From Acinetobacter junii CIP 64.5 (GTDB taxonomy: Bacteria; Pseudomonadota; Gammaproteobacteria; Pseudomonadales; Moraxellaceae): 64,000 bases of DNA. The stretch lies in contig NZ_KB849655.1 in assembly GCF_000368765.1 (NCBI RefSeq), positions 275,962 to 339,961 on the forward strand, in the 5' to 3' direction. Position 1 is the first letter of the stretch. Every line of letters starts with the position of its first letter. Shown here piece after piece: positions 39,648-50,158 of this stretch. The notes beneath the pieces were generated by a model. That model had not been told where the DNA came from and ran no database searches. It saw nothing but the letters and a program-made list of their open reading frames with translations. A program made the translations under genes and the position numbers.

Positions 39648-41932
39648 TAAGCAGGTTCAGCACTCGGATTAATATGATCTTCAAATACCTCTAGTTTCAG
39701 ACCAACATCTTTACCATCTTCAGTTTTCACAGAAACGGCAACATTTCCACCATGCTCAGCAAGCTCTCCGAACAAGATCATCTCAGCAAGCGGCTTTTTC
39801 AGATGCTCTTGAATTAAACGTTGCATTGGGCGAGCACCCATCAGACGGTCATAACCATTGGTTGACAACCAATCTCGTGCACTTTGATCAACTTCAAGAA
39901 CAACTTGCTTTTCATCCAACTGTGCTTGTAACTCAGTTAAGAATTTATCAACTACTGATTCAATCACAGTCGTAGGAAGTGCTTTAAACTGAATCACACC
40001 ATCTAAACGATTACGGAACTCAGGAGAAAATGCTCGTTTCATTGCGTCTTGGTTGTCTGCACTGTGATCTTGCTCTGTAAAGCCGATACTTGCGCGAGAA
40101 ATACTTTCTGCACCGATATTAGTTGTGAGTACAATAATTACGTTTCTAAAATCAGACTTACGACCATTGTTATCGGTTAAAGCCCCATGATCCATCACCT
40201 GTAATAACAAGTTAAATACATCTGGATGTGCTTTCTCAATTTCGTCAAGCAACAGTACACAATGTGGATTTTTATGAATCGCATCAGTCAGTAAACCACC
40301 TTGATCATAACCAACATAACCTGGAGGCGCGCCGATCAAACGCGACACAGCATGACGCTCCATATATTCAGACATATCAAAGCGTACTAACTCAACACCT
40401 AGTAATTTAGCAAGTTGTTTAGTGACCTCTGTTTTACCTACACCTGTAGGGCCAGCAAATACAAAACTACCCACAGGCTTATCAGGTGCTTTTAACCCTG
40501 CGCGCGACAATTTAATTGCTGAAGCAAGTGCTGTAATCGCCTCATCTTGACCAAATACAACGCGTTTTAAATCTCGCTCTAAGTTCTCTAAAACAGTCTT
40601 ATCATCTTTAGAAACAGTCTTAGGTGGGATACGCGCAATCTTAGAAACAATATCTTCAATGTTTTCTACTGAAATCATTGATCCATCAGCTTCAGCTTTA
40701 AGACGACGTTGGGCACCAGCTTCATCAATTACGTCAATTGCTTTATCTGGTAAGAAACGATCATGAATAAACTTAGCTGATAACTCTACTGCTGCAACAA
40801 GTGCTTTGTCTTCGTATTCAACGTGATGGAAATCCTCAAACTTACTTTTTAAGCCACGAAGTATTTCGATTGTTTCACCCACACTCGGCTCATTCACATC
40901 AATTTTTTGGAATCGACGTGATAATGCATGATCTTTTTCAAATACTTGACGGTATTCTTGGAATGTAGTCGAACCAATACAACGTAAACTACCATTTGCC
41001 AAAGCTGGTTTGATTAAGTTCGATGCATCCATAGTGCTACCCATACTTGAGCCTGCACCAATAATCATATGAATTTCATCAATGAATAAAATCGCGTTCG
41101 GATTCTTTTTCAAAGCATTTAACAATTGTTTTAAACGTTTTTCAAAGTCACCACGATACTTCGTGCCTGCAACCAAAGCACCGATGTCTAAGCTATAAAC
41201 TTCAGCATTAGCAAGTGGTTTTGGTGCTTTACCATTCACAATCAACCATGCCAAACCTTCTGCAATAGATGTTTTACCAACACCTGGATCACCAACTAAC
41301 AGCGGATTGTTTTTACGGCGACGGCATAAAATTTGTGCAGCGCGCTCAATTTCTTTCTCACGCCCAATTAATGGATCTGTTTTACCCTTTTGTGCTTCAA
41401 TATTAAGATTAAGCGTATATTGTTCTAAAGGGCCAGCATTCGCAGAGGCTGCATTTTCACCTTCAATATCTTCCACTTCTTCTTCAACTTGAATCTCATC
41501 TTTGCGAGTTCCATGAGACAAGTACTGAGTTAAAGTAAGACGATTGATTTGATGGCGTTTTAATAAATAAACCGCAAAAGAGTCTCGTTCAGAATACATC
41601 GCAACGAGTACATCAGCGCCCTCTACAGTACGATCACCGCCACTCGATTGCACGTGGAAAATCGCTCTTTGTAGAATACGATCAAAGCTCTCTGTTGGAT
41701 GAGGAGCTTGTTCGTTATTATCACCAAGTTTTGGGGTATGTTGCTCTACATATTCCTCTAATTCTTTACGCAAAGTAACGATATCTGCACCGCATGCTTT
41801 TAAAGCATTTACGGCAGAGTCATTATCTAGCAAGGCAAGCAACAAATGTTCAACTGTCAAAAACTCATGTCTCTTTTGACGAGCCATGCTAACAGCCAAA
41901 CGTAACGATACTTCTAATTGACGACTGAGCAT
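39647..41932 (-). CDS. clpA: ATP-dependent Clp protease ATP-binding subunit ClpA
   Basis: This 761-residue AAA+ unfoldase feeds substrates to ClpP. It has an N-terminal Clp_N repeat ([31 protein letters not shown], the ClpS-binding domain), an acidic linker, AAA-1 with Walker A GDPGVGKT and Walker B ILFIDEIH, and AAA-2 with GPTGVGKT and [10 protein letters not shown]. Length and start match E. coli ClpA. The ClpS adaptor gene lies 279 nt upstream in the same direction. Confidence 0.95.
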   Translation of the reverse strand: MLSRQLEVSLRLAVSMARQKRHEFLTVEHLLLALLDNDSAVNALKACGADIVTLRKELEEYVEQHTPKLGDNNEQAPHPTESFDRILQRAIFHVQSSGGDRTVEGADVLVAMYSERDSFAVYLLKRHQINRLTLTQYLSHGTRKDEIQVEEEVEDIEGENAASANAGPLEQYTLNLNIEAQKGKTDPLIGREKEIERAAQILCRRRKNNPLLVGDPGVGKTSIAEGLAWLIVNGKAPKPLANAEVYSLDIGALVAGTKYRGDFEKRLKQLLNALKKNPNAILFIDEIHMIIGAGSSMGSTMDASNLIKPALANGSLRCIGSTTFQEYRQVFEKDHALSRRFQKIDVNEPSVGETIEILRGLKSKFEDFHHVEYEDKALVAAVELSAKFIHDRFLPDKAIDVIDEAGAQRRLKAEADGSMISVENIEDIVSKIARIPPKTVSKDDKTVLENLERDLKRVVFGQDEAITALASAIKLSRAGLKAPDKPVGSFVFAGPTGVGKTEVTKQLAKLLGVELVRFDMSEYMERHAVSRLIGAPPGYVGYDQGGLLTDAIHKNPHCVLLLDEIEKAHPDVFNLLLQVMDHGALTDNNGRKSDFRNVIIVLTTNIGAESISRASIGFTEQDHSADNQDAMKRAFSPEFRNRLDGVIQFKALPTTVIESVVDKFLTELQAQLDEKQVVLEVDQSARDWLSTNGYDRLMGARPMQRLIQEHLKKPLAEMILFGELAEHGGNVAVSVKTEDGKDVGLKLEVFEDHINPSAEPA

Positions 41933-42211
41933 GTAACCCCCTTATCTCTTGGGCTCTTTCATTCCGAAATATATGAATTTTCATGAAAGAGCTAATTATG
42001 GATTTAATCCGCTTGAGCTGCTGTAATCGCAATGAAATTTGGCGGCTACTATACTCTTTGCTTCATAATCTACTGTTAGCATTAGTTGAGCATCTTGGTC
42101 AAGATTCAAAACAACATATTGTTGTAAAAATTCAATTACAAACAGCATAAAAGTCAATCAACTGTTTAAATTGACAGCAAATCTATTTTTTAATTCTAAA
42201 TTTATAGAAAA

Positions 42212-42655
42212 TTATGCTTTTGGCTCAATTTGACAAAGTAATGGATGACCCTGCGATCGAGCATAATTATTTACCTGATTCGCCTTGGTTTCAGCAATAT
42301 CTCTTGGGTATACACCCGCAGTGCCTTTACCTTCGTAATGAACGGTCAACATCACTTGACTCGCTTGATCAAAATCCATCCCAAAATAACTTTGTAAAAT
42401 CTCAATGACAAAGTCCATTGGCGTGTAATCATCATTCAATAAAACAACTGCGTATAAAGGTGGGCGTTTTAATTCAGGAGGAGCTGTTTGCACAACAACC
42501 TCTCCTTCATGATCCTCATGCGAGTCACTCAAACGTGGACCTAAGTGCCAATCAATTAATCCTGACTGCTGAAAAGAACTTTTCACTTCACTTAAACTCA
42601 TCTGACGTTTATATCTTCGCATATTGGTTACTTGATCTACTAAATTATTGGGCAT
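42212..42655 (-). CDS. clpS: ClpS, adaptor of the ClpAP N-degron pathway
   Basis: The C-terminal 85 residues are a clear ClpS domain: [23 protein letters not shown] with the substrate-binding ND/D residues, then [25 protein letters not shown]. ClpS delivers proteins with N-terminal Leu, Phe, Tyr or Trp to ClpA. The start is uncertain: ATG 42655 overlaps the stop of the upstream gene (ATGCCCAATAA), and ATG 42622 or 42601 are alternatives. None has a good ribosome site, so translational coupling is likely. The N-terminal extension of about 60 residues ([23 protein letters not shown]) is longer than in E. coli. Confidence 0.88.
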   Translation of the reverse strand: MPNNLVDQVTNMRRYKRQMSLSEVKSSFQQSGLIDWHLGPRLSDSHEDHEGEVVVQTAPPELKRPPLYAVVLLNDDYTPMDFVIEILQSYFGMDFDQASQVMLTVHYEGKGTAGVYPRDIAETKANQVNNYARSQGHPLLCQIEPKA

Positions 42656-43400
42656 TTGCTTCGGCTTGTGGAATTTCAGAAACAAATGCAGAGCTTACAT
42701 CTACTGGTTGACCACGCTGCCAACTAAATCTCTTAATCACAGGTGTAGCACCACTTGATAATCTTACTTCAATAAACTGAGGGACAAAACCTTTTGGCAT
42801 TGTCCAACGGCCAGTCAATCGTTCAAAATCATCAAAATTAAAGTTCTTGTCTTCTAATGGCACTACAAGTATTTCTGTATCTTTAATCAATCGCAACTCA
42901 ACTGTACCTACAGCACGACGCTTGCTTGGACTTACTTGGATTAAATCAATTTGATACTCATAAGCATTTTCAGGAAGTGATTTAACTGCTAGATTCTGAA
43001 TTGTTAAACTAACGCCGCCACGCTGTCTCAATGTCTCACGATAAATTGCATTCATTGTTTCAAATTGAGTTTTATCAGCATTTGCTTGATTTATCGCTTT
43101 AAACAGCTCATCAGCATTTCCTACAGCCATATCTCTTTCTTGAACAGCTGCATTTAAGCTTTTGCTAACAGAATCTAAAGCAGTCTTTTGCTTTTGTACA
43201 ACTTCAACTAACTGCTCTGCATCTGCATCATAACCAACAACTGTTAATCCTTGACGATGACCTACGGTATAACCAAGCATAAAACTGCCACCGATTAATA
43301 CTGTAGCAGCAATCACTAAAGGTAAATTCGTTTTGAGAAAGTTATTTTTGTTAGCGGAACTATCTGGTGAAATAGTCGGATCAACGTTATCCATCATCAT
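42645..43400 (-). CDS. Membrane-anchored coiled-coil protein (DUF6776-like)
   Basis: A 251-residue protein with a short cytoplasmic N-terminus, one membrane segment at about 27-47 ([26 protein letters not shown]), a coiled coil (about 60-125) and a beta-rich C-terminal domain ([24 protein letters not shown]). Homologues with this layout are found near argC in other gammaproteobacteria; I think they are listed as DUF6776, but I am not sure. Function unknown. Three consecutive ATG codons open the gene. The stop overlaps the likely clpS start, so the two are coupled. Confidence 0.65.
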   Translation of the reverse strand: MMMDNVDPTISPDSSANKNNFLKTNLPLVIAATVLIGGSFMLGYTVGHRQGLTVVGYDADAEQLVEVVQKQKTALDSVSKSLNAAVQERDMAVGNADELFKAINQANADKTQFETMNAIYRETLRQRGGVSLTIQNLAVKSLPENAYEYQIDLIQVSPSKRRAVGTVELRLIKDTEILVVPLEDKNFNFDDFERLTGRWTMPKGFVPQFIEVRLSSGATPVIKRFSWQRGQPVDVSSAFVSEIPQAEANAQ

Positions 43401-43425
43401 CTCTATCGTTATGACTTACATCAAA

Positions 43426-43457
43426 ACACACATTTAAATCGAAATTTAAATGTGTGT
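43426..43457 (-). terminator. Terminator after argC
   Basis: Perfect 14-bp stem ACACACATTTAAAT / ATTTAAATGTGTGT. On the minus strand the loop is TTCG, a very stable tetraloop, and a short T run follows. It lies 18 nt after the argC stop. Confidence 0.75.
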
Positions 43458-43475
43458 GAAGTACAAAACCGTTTT

Positions 43476-44525
43476 TTATGGTAATAAACCAATACCTTCT
43501 AAGCCAGCAGCTTCATCAAAATTAAACATTAAGTTCATATTTTGAATCGCTTGACCAGCGGCACCTTTAACCAAGTTATCTTGAGCGACAAGTATAATCA
43601 GCTTATTTTCTTGCAAACGATATAAAGCGATACGTAATTCGTTCGCTCCGCGTACGCTACGAGTTTCAGGTGAACTATTAGCAGGCATAACATCAACAAA
43701 TCTTTCATTTTTATAAAAATCTTCATACAGAGCTTGAATATCCAACTTCTGACCTTGCGCTGTTAAATCTACATATATAGTGCTTAGCATGCCACGAATC
43801 ATCGGCACTAAATGTGGCACAAATAAAATTTGATTGAATTGCCCTTTTTGCCCAGAAATATTTTCAAGCGCCTCAACTATCTCTGGATGATGTCGGTGAC
43901 CTGCAACTCCGTATGCTTTGAAGTTATCTGCATTTTCACTATAAATCATGCCAAGATTTGCTTTTCGTCCAGCACCCGATACACCTGATTTCGCATCAAT
44001 AATGATATTTTGAGTATTGATAAGGGTTGTATCATTTTTTAGAAGCGGAGCCAAACCCAATTGAACTGTTGTCGGGTAGCATCCTGGATTACCAATTACT
44101 CTCGCATTTTTGATTTTTTCACGATTAAGCTCTGTCAAACCATAAACCGATTCAGTTAAAACAGTTGGACAGCTGTGTTGCATGCCATACCATTTTTCAA
44201 ATTCAGCAAGATTTTGCAAACGAAAGTCAGCTGCTAGATCAATAACTTTAGTATCGGAATCAATCAATTCTTGAGCATGTTGCATTGCTACACCGTGTGG
44301 CGTTGCAAAAAAAACAACATCACATTGTTTGAGACGATCTAGATCAAGATCAGAAAACTCTAATTCAGTGTGTCCACGAAGACTTGGAAACATATCAGCT
44401 ACACGTTTTCCTGCTTCTGTACGTGATGTTAAAACATCAACTCGGGCTTGCGGATGTCTTAATAAAAGACGTAATAATTCAACGCCTGTATATCCAGTTC
44501 CCCCAACAATACCAACAGAAATCAC
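43476..44525 (-). CDS. argC: N-acetyl-gamma-glutamyl-phosphate reductase
   Basis: This 349-residue enzyme reduces N-acetylglutamyl phosphate in arginine synthesis with NADPH. The Rossmann motif [17 protein letters not shown] and the active-site [19 protein letters not shown] (catalytic Cys) are present; AGHRHHPEI carries the conserved His. The GTG at 44525 is preferred because GAGG lies about 8 nt before it; a GTG three codons earlier overlaps that site. It is followed by a strong terminator and sits upstream of the coiled-coil protein/clpS unit. Confidence 0.94.
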   Translation of the reverse strand: MISVGIVGGTGYTGVELLRLLLRHPQARVDVLTSRTEAGKRVADMFPSLRGHTELEFSDLDLDRLKQCDVVFFATPHGVAMQHAQELIDSDTKVIDLAADFRLQNLAEFEKWYGMQHSCPTVLTESVYGLTELNREKIKNARVIGNPGCYPTTVQLGLAPLLKNDTTLINTQNIIIDAKSGVSGAGRKANLGMIYSENADNFKAYGVAGHRHHPEIVEALENISGQKGQFNQILFVPHLVPMIRGMLSTIYVDLTAQGQKLDIQALYEDFYKNERFVDVMPANSSPETRSVRGANELRIALYRLQENKLIILVAQDNLVKGAAGQAIQNMNLMFNFDEAAGLEGIGLLP

Positions 44526-44828
44526 GTGCAGCACCTCAATACTTGAATTTGTTGGCTAGTATGGCAGTTTGACTCATATTTCTCAATCTATAAGTCTGCA
44601 CCACGTATGAAGATTTCTATAAGAAAACTAAATTCAAGTATCATTAAATAATTGTCATGGGATGGCTTAATTGCACAGAACAAGTCAGACTTAAGCATCT
44701 AATTTATAAAAAATGATACCAAACGACCATTGATCATGAATTTCTATTGAATGAATAGGATATTCGCATAGAATAAAACCCAAGCGGAAATAATAATTTT
44801 CATGGATGCAGAATTTTGGAGAGCTGGA
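44526..44828. other. Divergent promoter region between argC and a lipoprotein gene
   Basis: About 300 nt, AT-rich, no ORF above 15 codons. It must hold the argC promoter and that of the lipoprotein gene. I could not identify an ArgR box with confidence. Confidence 0.45.
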
Positions 44829-46346
44829 ATGCCTTCTTTGAGAACAAAACAAAGATTAAATCAATTTTTATGTCTTGGTGTTAGCACTTTACTAATCAGT
44901 ACAGCCTTGGTTGGTTGTGGTAGTGGTGAAAGTGAAGCAAAAAATGACCCAGCACCTATAGTAACTGTTCCTAAACCAAAGAATTTCGATATCAAAGTTC
45001 CTGTTGAGATGCGTGATGTAGTCGTTAAGTTATATGATAACTTTGACAACACACTTGTCTTAGAGCAACAAGCGAGCACGACATCTAATCTTACAGTTAC
45101 ACTTCCTTCAGTTTTAAACACGAAACGTCTTTATAGAATCGAATTATCAACAAAACCTAGTTCTTTAGTTTTTGATTTTCTAAGTGGTCTATACAAACCG
45201 TTGAATATTACACAACATGCATTGATCGAAGTAGATACTAGCAATTTAACACAACCAATCTTCATCAATCCAAGTTCTGAGGCTATCTACCAGCGTGCGT
45301 TAATCCGGTCTGGTCATTTACCAAATGAGACAGTAGATCCAACTCAAATTAGTGAGCTACATTTATCTTTAGCCACTCAAGATGTAAACACAGCACTTCT
45401 AAGAGCATTTCACCGCAATGACTTTCCTAATTTAAATACTTCTAACCAACTTAATGTGTTCACACAACAGGATATTGTTTCTCGACTTGCACTATATATA
45501 AACACTTACTTTAGTTTTGGTTATATTCAACAATGGGCAAATGTATATCCAACAAATTCATATGATGAATTTACCAAGAACATTGCACTGGATTTAAAAG
45601 ATGGCTATTTAGATGCAAAACTTATTCGCGGGGACAATAGTGTCTTAAAAACATTAGTGGTAACCCCACCCGATAATGTTGATCCTGCAAAAAACAATCT
45701 TATTGATATTGCCAAGAATCAAGAGAACACCAGAAATTTATTCGCATCTTCTTTAAAACAAGCGGTTTTGAAACTTGCAAACAATTACCAACAAGCGACT
45801 GTTAATCCTGATGGCTATCGTCAATTAGAGGATAAATTGTATGCTGGTGAGGAACCTAGATTTAACTCCTCACAAGTATTCAGAGTGTCTGGTGCTGGAG
45901 ACTATCGCCGAGCTGTTGGTTTCATAGATAGTACTGAGACTTGTAATGGGTCATTATTTGCCTGCAAACAAGGAATAACTGGCATTAACAATCTAAACCC
46001 CAACTTGCCATCTATTGAATATTTAATTGGTAGTTATAAAGACAATACGAATAACTGCACACTCAATATACGTGCTAATGGTGCGGTTGAACTTATCAAA
46101 GGAACTCAAATTTATCGTTCAGTACTTGATGCAGACAGTACAGATAATCTTTTACAAGTCAACAAAACGACAAGAGAATATATTCTAAATAGTAGCTCAA
46201 CTGAACCAAATAATGTTTCATTAGAATATGCTTTCCTTCAAGTAAAAATTAAGGAAAATCAAGTTCAAAGTGCTAGTTATGGTTTAGATGTGCGAAAGGC
46301 ACCTGATCAATTATCAAAAACACAACTTGAATGTAAGTTTATTTAA
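44829..46346 (+). CDS. Large lipoprotein of unknown function
   Basis: This 505-residue protein has a type II signal peptide ending TALVGC, followed by GSGESEAKND and a Pro-rich linker. The mature part has a beta-rich segment (VEMRDVVVKLYDNFDNTLVLEQQ) and a helical middle, with a few late cysteines (STETCNGSLFACKQG, NNCTLNIR). I recognise no domain. It is predicted to be envelope-anchored. The ATG at 44829 with a GGAG-type site is preferred over one nine codons earlier. Its 3' end overlaps the convergent metalloprotease gene by 8 nt. Confidence 0.75.
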   Translation: MPSLRTKQRLNQFLCLGVSTLLISTALVGCGSGESEAKNDPAPIVTVPKPKNFDIKVPVEMRDVVVKLYDNFDNTLVLEQQASTTSNLTVTLPSVLNTKRLYRIELSTKPSSLVFDFLSGLYKPLNITQHALIEVDTSNLTQPIFINPSSEAIYQRALIRSGHLPNETVDPTQISELHLSLATQDVNTALLRAFHRNDFPNLNTSNQLNVFTQQDIVSRLALYINTYFSFGYIQQWANVYPTNSYDEFTKNIALDLKDGYLDAKLIRGDNSVLKTLVVTPPDNVDPAKNNLIDIAKNQENTRNLFASSLKQAVLKLANNYQQATVNPDGYRQLEDKLYAGEEPRFNSSQVFRVSGAGDYRRAVGFIDSTETCNGSLFACKQGITGINNLNPNLPSIEYLIGSYKDNTNNCTLNIRANGAVELIKGTQIYRSVLDADSTDNLLQVNKTTREYILNSSSTEPNNVSLEYAFLQVKIKENQVQSASYGLDVRKAPDQLSKTQLECKFI

Positions 46347-47031
46347 CATACCACCACGCAGGTAATTGATTATTTTTCAGTTGCCTGCGGTTCTCCAAAT
46401 AATTTGGGTCATGTTTTTCAACTTCAGCCCAAAAAACTGCACTATGGTCAAAGTGAACCGTATGAACCAATTCATGTATACATACAGATCGAACTAAATA
46501 TTCAGGCATAAGTACTAGACCCGCATTTAGCATGATGTCATGCTGCGAACTACAACTACCCCATCGTGTTTTTGGTTTTCGAATTGAACAGTCCCTAAAA
46601 CTCAACCCAATTTCTCTACTGATCTCATTTAGGAATATGGGTAAAAATTCTTTACTGTAAGATAAAACAGCAGATTGTAGTGCTCTTTCAATCTGATCAT
46701 TTTTAACATGCAATATGTTATTTTCCCAATCAAATTTAAAAATCATACGTTGAGATTGTTGAATTACAGAAAATGGTTTTGAATGATAAAACAATTGTAA
46801 GTGCTCAGGAAATTCTGAATACTTGGGATTTTGCTTTTGTTGTTTTTCCCATGTCTCAATCAACCATTGTTCTGATTGATTGAGAAACATCTGAATTTGT
46901 CGCTGTGAACAAAATAAAGGCACGGTCAGACGAATTCCAGTTGGATCCACACGCAGGCGTAAATTCTTAGCTCTTGCGTGTCGAACCATTTTAATTTCTG
47001 GTAGTTTCTCGTCTGATTTTACAGATTGCAT
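46339..47031 (-). CDS. YgjP/SprT-like zinc metallopeptidase (M48 family)
   Basis: A 230-residue protein of the YgjP-like (DUF45, PF01863) family. The zinc motif HELVHTVHFDHSAVFW supplies the HExxH-like pattern with a Val in place of the usual third residue and a further His downstream; the KTRWGSCSS block before it is the family hallmark. The N-terminal half has the RHARAKNLRLRVDPTGIRLTVP strand segment. Substrate unknown. Its start touches the rpiA stop (same base), so it is cotranscribed with rpiA. Confidence 0.85.
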   Translation of the reverse strand: MQSVKSDEKLPEIKMVRHARAKNLRLRVDPTGIRLTVPLFCSQRQIQMFLNQSEQWLIETWEKQQKQNPKYSEFPEHLQLFYHSKPFSVIQQSQRMIFKFDWENNILHVKNDQIERALQSAVLSYSKEFLPIFLNEISREIGLSFRDCSIRKPKTRWGSCSSQHDIMLNAGLVLMPEYLVRSVCIHELVHTVHFDHSAVFWAEVEKHDPNYLENRRQLKNNQLPAWWYVK

Positions 47032-47702
47032 TATTGAGCAGTACGTTCTTCGATACCATTATTGGTAGCTACGATTGCAATAGAAGCTGCATTTAAAGCA
47101 AAAATTCCATTTGTCACAACACCAGGAATATTATTGAGTGTTTTCTCTAACTCAATCGCATTTAAAATATTTAAGTTATAAACATCCAAAATTACATTTC
47201 CATTATCTGTCACAACACCTTCACGATAAACAGGATCACCGCCTAAAGCTACAATTTTACGTGCAACAGCTGATCGCGCCATCGGAATGACTTCAACAGG
47301 TAAAGGAAATTCACGACCTAATTGCTCAACCCACTTTGAGTCATCAACAATACATACAAATTTTTTCGCAATTGAAGCAACAATTTTCTCACGAGTTAAA
47401 GCAGCACCACCACCTTTGATCATGTGCATATGACGATCAATTTCATCTGCACCATCAACATAAGCATCTAGACCACCTACTGAATTCATATCTACAACTT
47501 CGATGCCAAGTTTTTTTAAGCGTTCTGCTGTCGCATTTGAACTCGCAACTGCAGCTTCTAATTGCAATTCAGGTAATAAATCAATTAAAAAATTAACGGT
47601 ACTTCCTGTTCCTACGCCCAAAATGCCGCCTTTAGGCAAATGCTTTAAAGCTGCTTTTGCCGCAGCTTGTTTTTTTTCATCTTGGGTTGCATATAGACTC
47701 AT
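47031..47702 (-). CDS. rpiA: Ribose-5-phosphate isomerase A
   Basis: This 223-residue enzyme of the pentose phosphate pathway has [15 protein letters not shown], the DGADEID substrate/catalytic block and [14 protein letters not shown]. The ATG at 47702 gives a length close to the E. coli enzyme; a TTG four codons upstream is less likely. It is divergent from ilvA, with about 100 nt between them. Confidence 0.95.
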   Translation of the reverse strand: MSLYATQDEKKQAAAKAALKHLPKGGILGVGTGSTVNFLIDLLPELQLEAAVASSNATAERLKKLGIEVVDMNSVGGLDAYVDGADEIDRHMHMIKGGGAALTREKIVASIAKKFVCIVDDSKWVEQLGREFPLPVEVIPMARSAVARKIVALGGDPVYREGVVTDNGNVILDVYNLNILNAIELEKTLNNIPGVVTNGIFALNAASIAIVATNNGIEERTAQ

Positions 47703-47806
47703 GACTTCACTCAACTATTTTGACATTTGCTGCAAGAAAACAGCGCAAATGCACAGGGGTTTGCTACAATGACTGACTATTTTAAACTGTTATAGGGAAG
47801 ATGAAC

Positions 47807-49345
47807 ATGCTGTCTCGTGTGGTACGACAAATTTTACAAGCAACGGTTTATGATGTTGCGATTGAAACACCGCTTGAAGCAGCTCCACGAATTAGTCAAA
47901 AAATTAATAATAATATTCGATTTAAACGTGAAGATTTACAACCTGTATTCTCTTTCAAATTACGCGGTGCTTATAACAGAATTAGTCAATTACCAAAAGA
48001 TCAATTGGATCGTGGTGTTATCTGCGCATCTGCGGGCAATCATGCTCAAGGTGTTGCACTGTCAGGAAAAAAACTAGGGATTCATGCGATCATTGTTATG
48101 CCTAGTACAACACCTGATATTAAAGTTCAGGCTGTAAAAAATCTTGGTGGTCAGGTCGTTTTACACGGCGATAGCTTTGATGTCGCGAACAAATATGCCA
48201 AACAACGCGCAGAAAATGAAGGTTTAGTTTTCATTCCACCTTACGATGATGAATTGGTCATTGCAGGTCAAGGAACCATAGCAAATGAAATATTGCGTCA
48301 ATGGCGTGATGTTGAATATGTTTTTGTTGCTGTTGGTGGTGGTGGCTTGATTGCTGGAGTTGCAGCATATCTAGGTGAAGTTGCACCACATGTTAAAGTT
48401 GTTGGTGTTGAATACGAAGAATCAGCTTGTTTAAAAGCAGCACTAGAATCAAATGAACGTGTAATTCTACCTCATGTTGGCTTATTTGCGGATGGTACAG
48501 CAGTAGCACAAATAGGCGAATTACCTTTCGAAATGGTTCGTCTACGCAAATCTGATAATTCAGGACCTATCGTAGAACCTGATATCGTGACAGTAAATAC
48601 AGATGAAATTTGCGCTGCCATTAAAGATACTTTTGATGAAAACCGTAGTATTGTTGAACCATCTGGTGCAATGGCATTAGCAGGTATCAAAAAATATGTA
48701 GCTGAACACCAATTAAACAATAAGAACATGGTTTCAATTGTGTGTGGCGCGAACATGAACTTTGATCGCTTACGCTATATTGCTGAGCGCACCGAACTCG
48801 GTGAACGTCGTGAAGCAATTTACGCTGTTACGATTCCAGAACAGAAAGGTGCTTTTTTGAATTTCTGCCGTTCATTGCAAGGACGCAACATTACTGAGTT
48901 CAACTATCGTGCAAGTGATAGCAATCAAGCTCAAGTGTTTGTCGGAATTAGCTTGAAAGGTGGTGAAACTGAACGCCATGAAATTCATGAAATGCTCAAA
49001 CAGCAATATGAAGTAGATGATTTATCTGATGATGAAGTAGCTAAACTTCACATCCGTTATTTGATCGGTGGACACGCTAACATTGAAAATGAACGTCTAT
49101 TCCGTGTTGAATTCCCTGAGCGACCTGGAGCACTATTAACCTTCCTTGAGCGTCTCGGCCCAACCCACAACATCACTTTATTCCATTATCGTAATCATGG
49201 TGCAGCTGAAGGTCGTGTTTTGGTTGGTTTAGAGGCAACTGATGCGAAGCAAAATCCAGATGGTCTGATTGAAACTTTAGAGCAAATCACATATCCATAT
49301 GCTGAAATTAGCGATAATATTGGATATAAACGTTTCCTCAAATAA
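47807..49345 (+). CDS. ilvA: Threonine ammonia-lyase (biosynthetic threonine deaminase)
   Basis: This 512-residue PLP enzyme converts threonine to 2-oxobutyrate, the first step of isoleucine synthesis. The PLP lysine is in VFSFKLRGAYN; ICASAGNHAQGVA and VGGGGLIAG bind the cofactor phosphate. Two C-terminal ACT-like regulatory domains (from about 325) are present, as in the isoleucine-inhibited biosynthetic form. The ATG at 47807 has AGGGAAG about 6 nt upstream; one two codons earlier is too close. A terminator follows. Confidence 0.95.
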   Translation: MLSRVVRQILQATVYDVAIETPLEAAPRISQKINNNIRFKREDLQPVFSFKLRGAYNRISQLPKDQLDRGVICASAGNHAQGVALSGKKLGIHAIIVMPSTTPDIKVQAVKNLGGQVVLHGDSFDVANKYAKQRAENEGLVFIPPYDDELVIAGQGTIANEILRQWRDVEYVFVAVGGGGLIAGVAAYLGEVAPHVKVVGVEYEESACLKAALESNERVILPHVGLFADGTAVAQIGELPFEMVRLRKSDNSGPIVEPDIVTVNTDEICAAIKDTFDENRSIVEPSGAMALAGIKKYVAEHQLNNKNMVSIVCGANMNFDRLRYIAERTELGERREAIYAVTIPEQKGAFLNFCRSLQGRNITEFNYRASDSNQAQVFVGISLKGGETERHEIHEMLKQQYEVDDLSDDEVAKLHIRYLIGGHANIENERLFRVEFPERPGALLTFLERLGPTHNITLFHYRNHGAAEGRVLVGLEATDAKQNPDGLIETLEQITYPYAEISDNIGYKRFLK

Positions 49346-49363
49346 GTAAATCTGATCTGATTT

Positions 49364-49391
49364 AAAACCGACAAATATGTCGGTTTTATTT
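49364..49391 (+). terminator. Terminator after ilvA
   Basis: AAAACCGACA (49364-49373) pairs with TGTCGGTTTT (49379-49388), followed by a T run. Confidence 0.85.
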
Positions 49392-49507
49392 TGAATATTG
49401 TCTTTTTATAAGTTGATTTTCTTTGCACACAAATGATTACACACGCTCAAATTATTCCGTCTTAAAATAGTTAAAAAGATATTTTTTTCATTTAGTTAAG
49501 GATTGTT

Positions 49508-50158
49508 ATGGCACAGTTTGCAGTCATTGGTTTAGGAAGTTTTGGGGCGACTGTTGCATTAGAACTCACTAAACTGAATCATGATGTTATTGGAATTGAT
49601 ACGATCAAGCGCAATGTGGAAAATTTGGCTGATCAAATCACTCATGCCGTTATTGCTGACGCTACAGATGAGCACGTACTAGAAGAATTGAATATTCAAA
49701 ATTGTGATGCCGTTGTTGTTGCAATTGGTGAAGATATTGAAGCAAGTATTTTGTGTGTTTTAAACCTCAAAAATTTGGGTGTAGAAAAAATTTTAGTAAA
49801 AGCTAAAACCAAAGCTCATCACACAATTCTTTCTCACTTAAATATTACTAAAATTATTCATCCTGAAGAAGACATGGGTGTTCGAGTTGCGCAAGCGCTT
49901 AACTATCCTATGGTTAGCCGTTACATGGCACTTGATCATGATCATTACATCATTAAAGTGCCTGTGCATGAGAAACTAAACAAGGTAAATCTATCAGGCA
50001 TTCTCAAACAAGAACCTCATATCAAACTTTTACTACTTAAACGTGATGAACAAATTATTTATGAAATCGACTCTAGTTTTACCTTACAAACAGGTGACGT
50101 ACTCATATTAGAAGGATTACTCACCCATCTAAAAAAATTATCGGGATGCTTCCTCTAA
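49508..50158 (+). CDS. ktrA: Potassium channel regulatory subunit KtrA (RCK/TrkA-N)
   Basis: This 216-residue cytoplasmic ring-forming protein has an RCK_N Rossmann domain (FAVIGLGSFGATVALEL, DATDEHVLEELNI, VVAIGEDIEAS) and an RCK_C domain from about 135 (…IKVPVHEKLNKVNLSGIL). KtrA gates the KtrB channel in response to ATP/ADP and cyclic di-AMP or similar ligands. Its stop is followed at once by the ktrB ATG, so translation is coupled. Confidence 0.92.
   Translation: MAQFAVIGLGSFGATVALELTKLNHDVIGIDTIKRNVENLADQITHAVIADATDEHVLEELNIQNCDAVVVAIGEDIEASILCVLNLKNLGVEKILVKAKTKAHHTILSHLNITKIIHPEEDMGVRVAQALNYPMVSRYMALDHDHYIIKVPVHEKLNKVNLSGILKQEPHIKLLLLKRDEQIIYEIDSSFTLQTGDVLILEGLLTHLKKLSGCFL

Noticed and set aside
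41983..42150. 55-codon plus-strand ORF between clpA and clpS
   Set aside because: No ribosome site, no recognisable domain, and antisense to the expected clpS-clpA read-through; length is within chance for this base composition.
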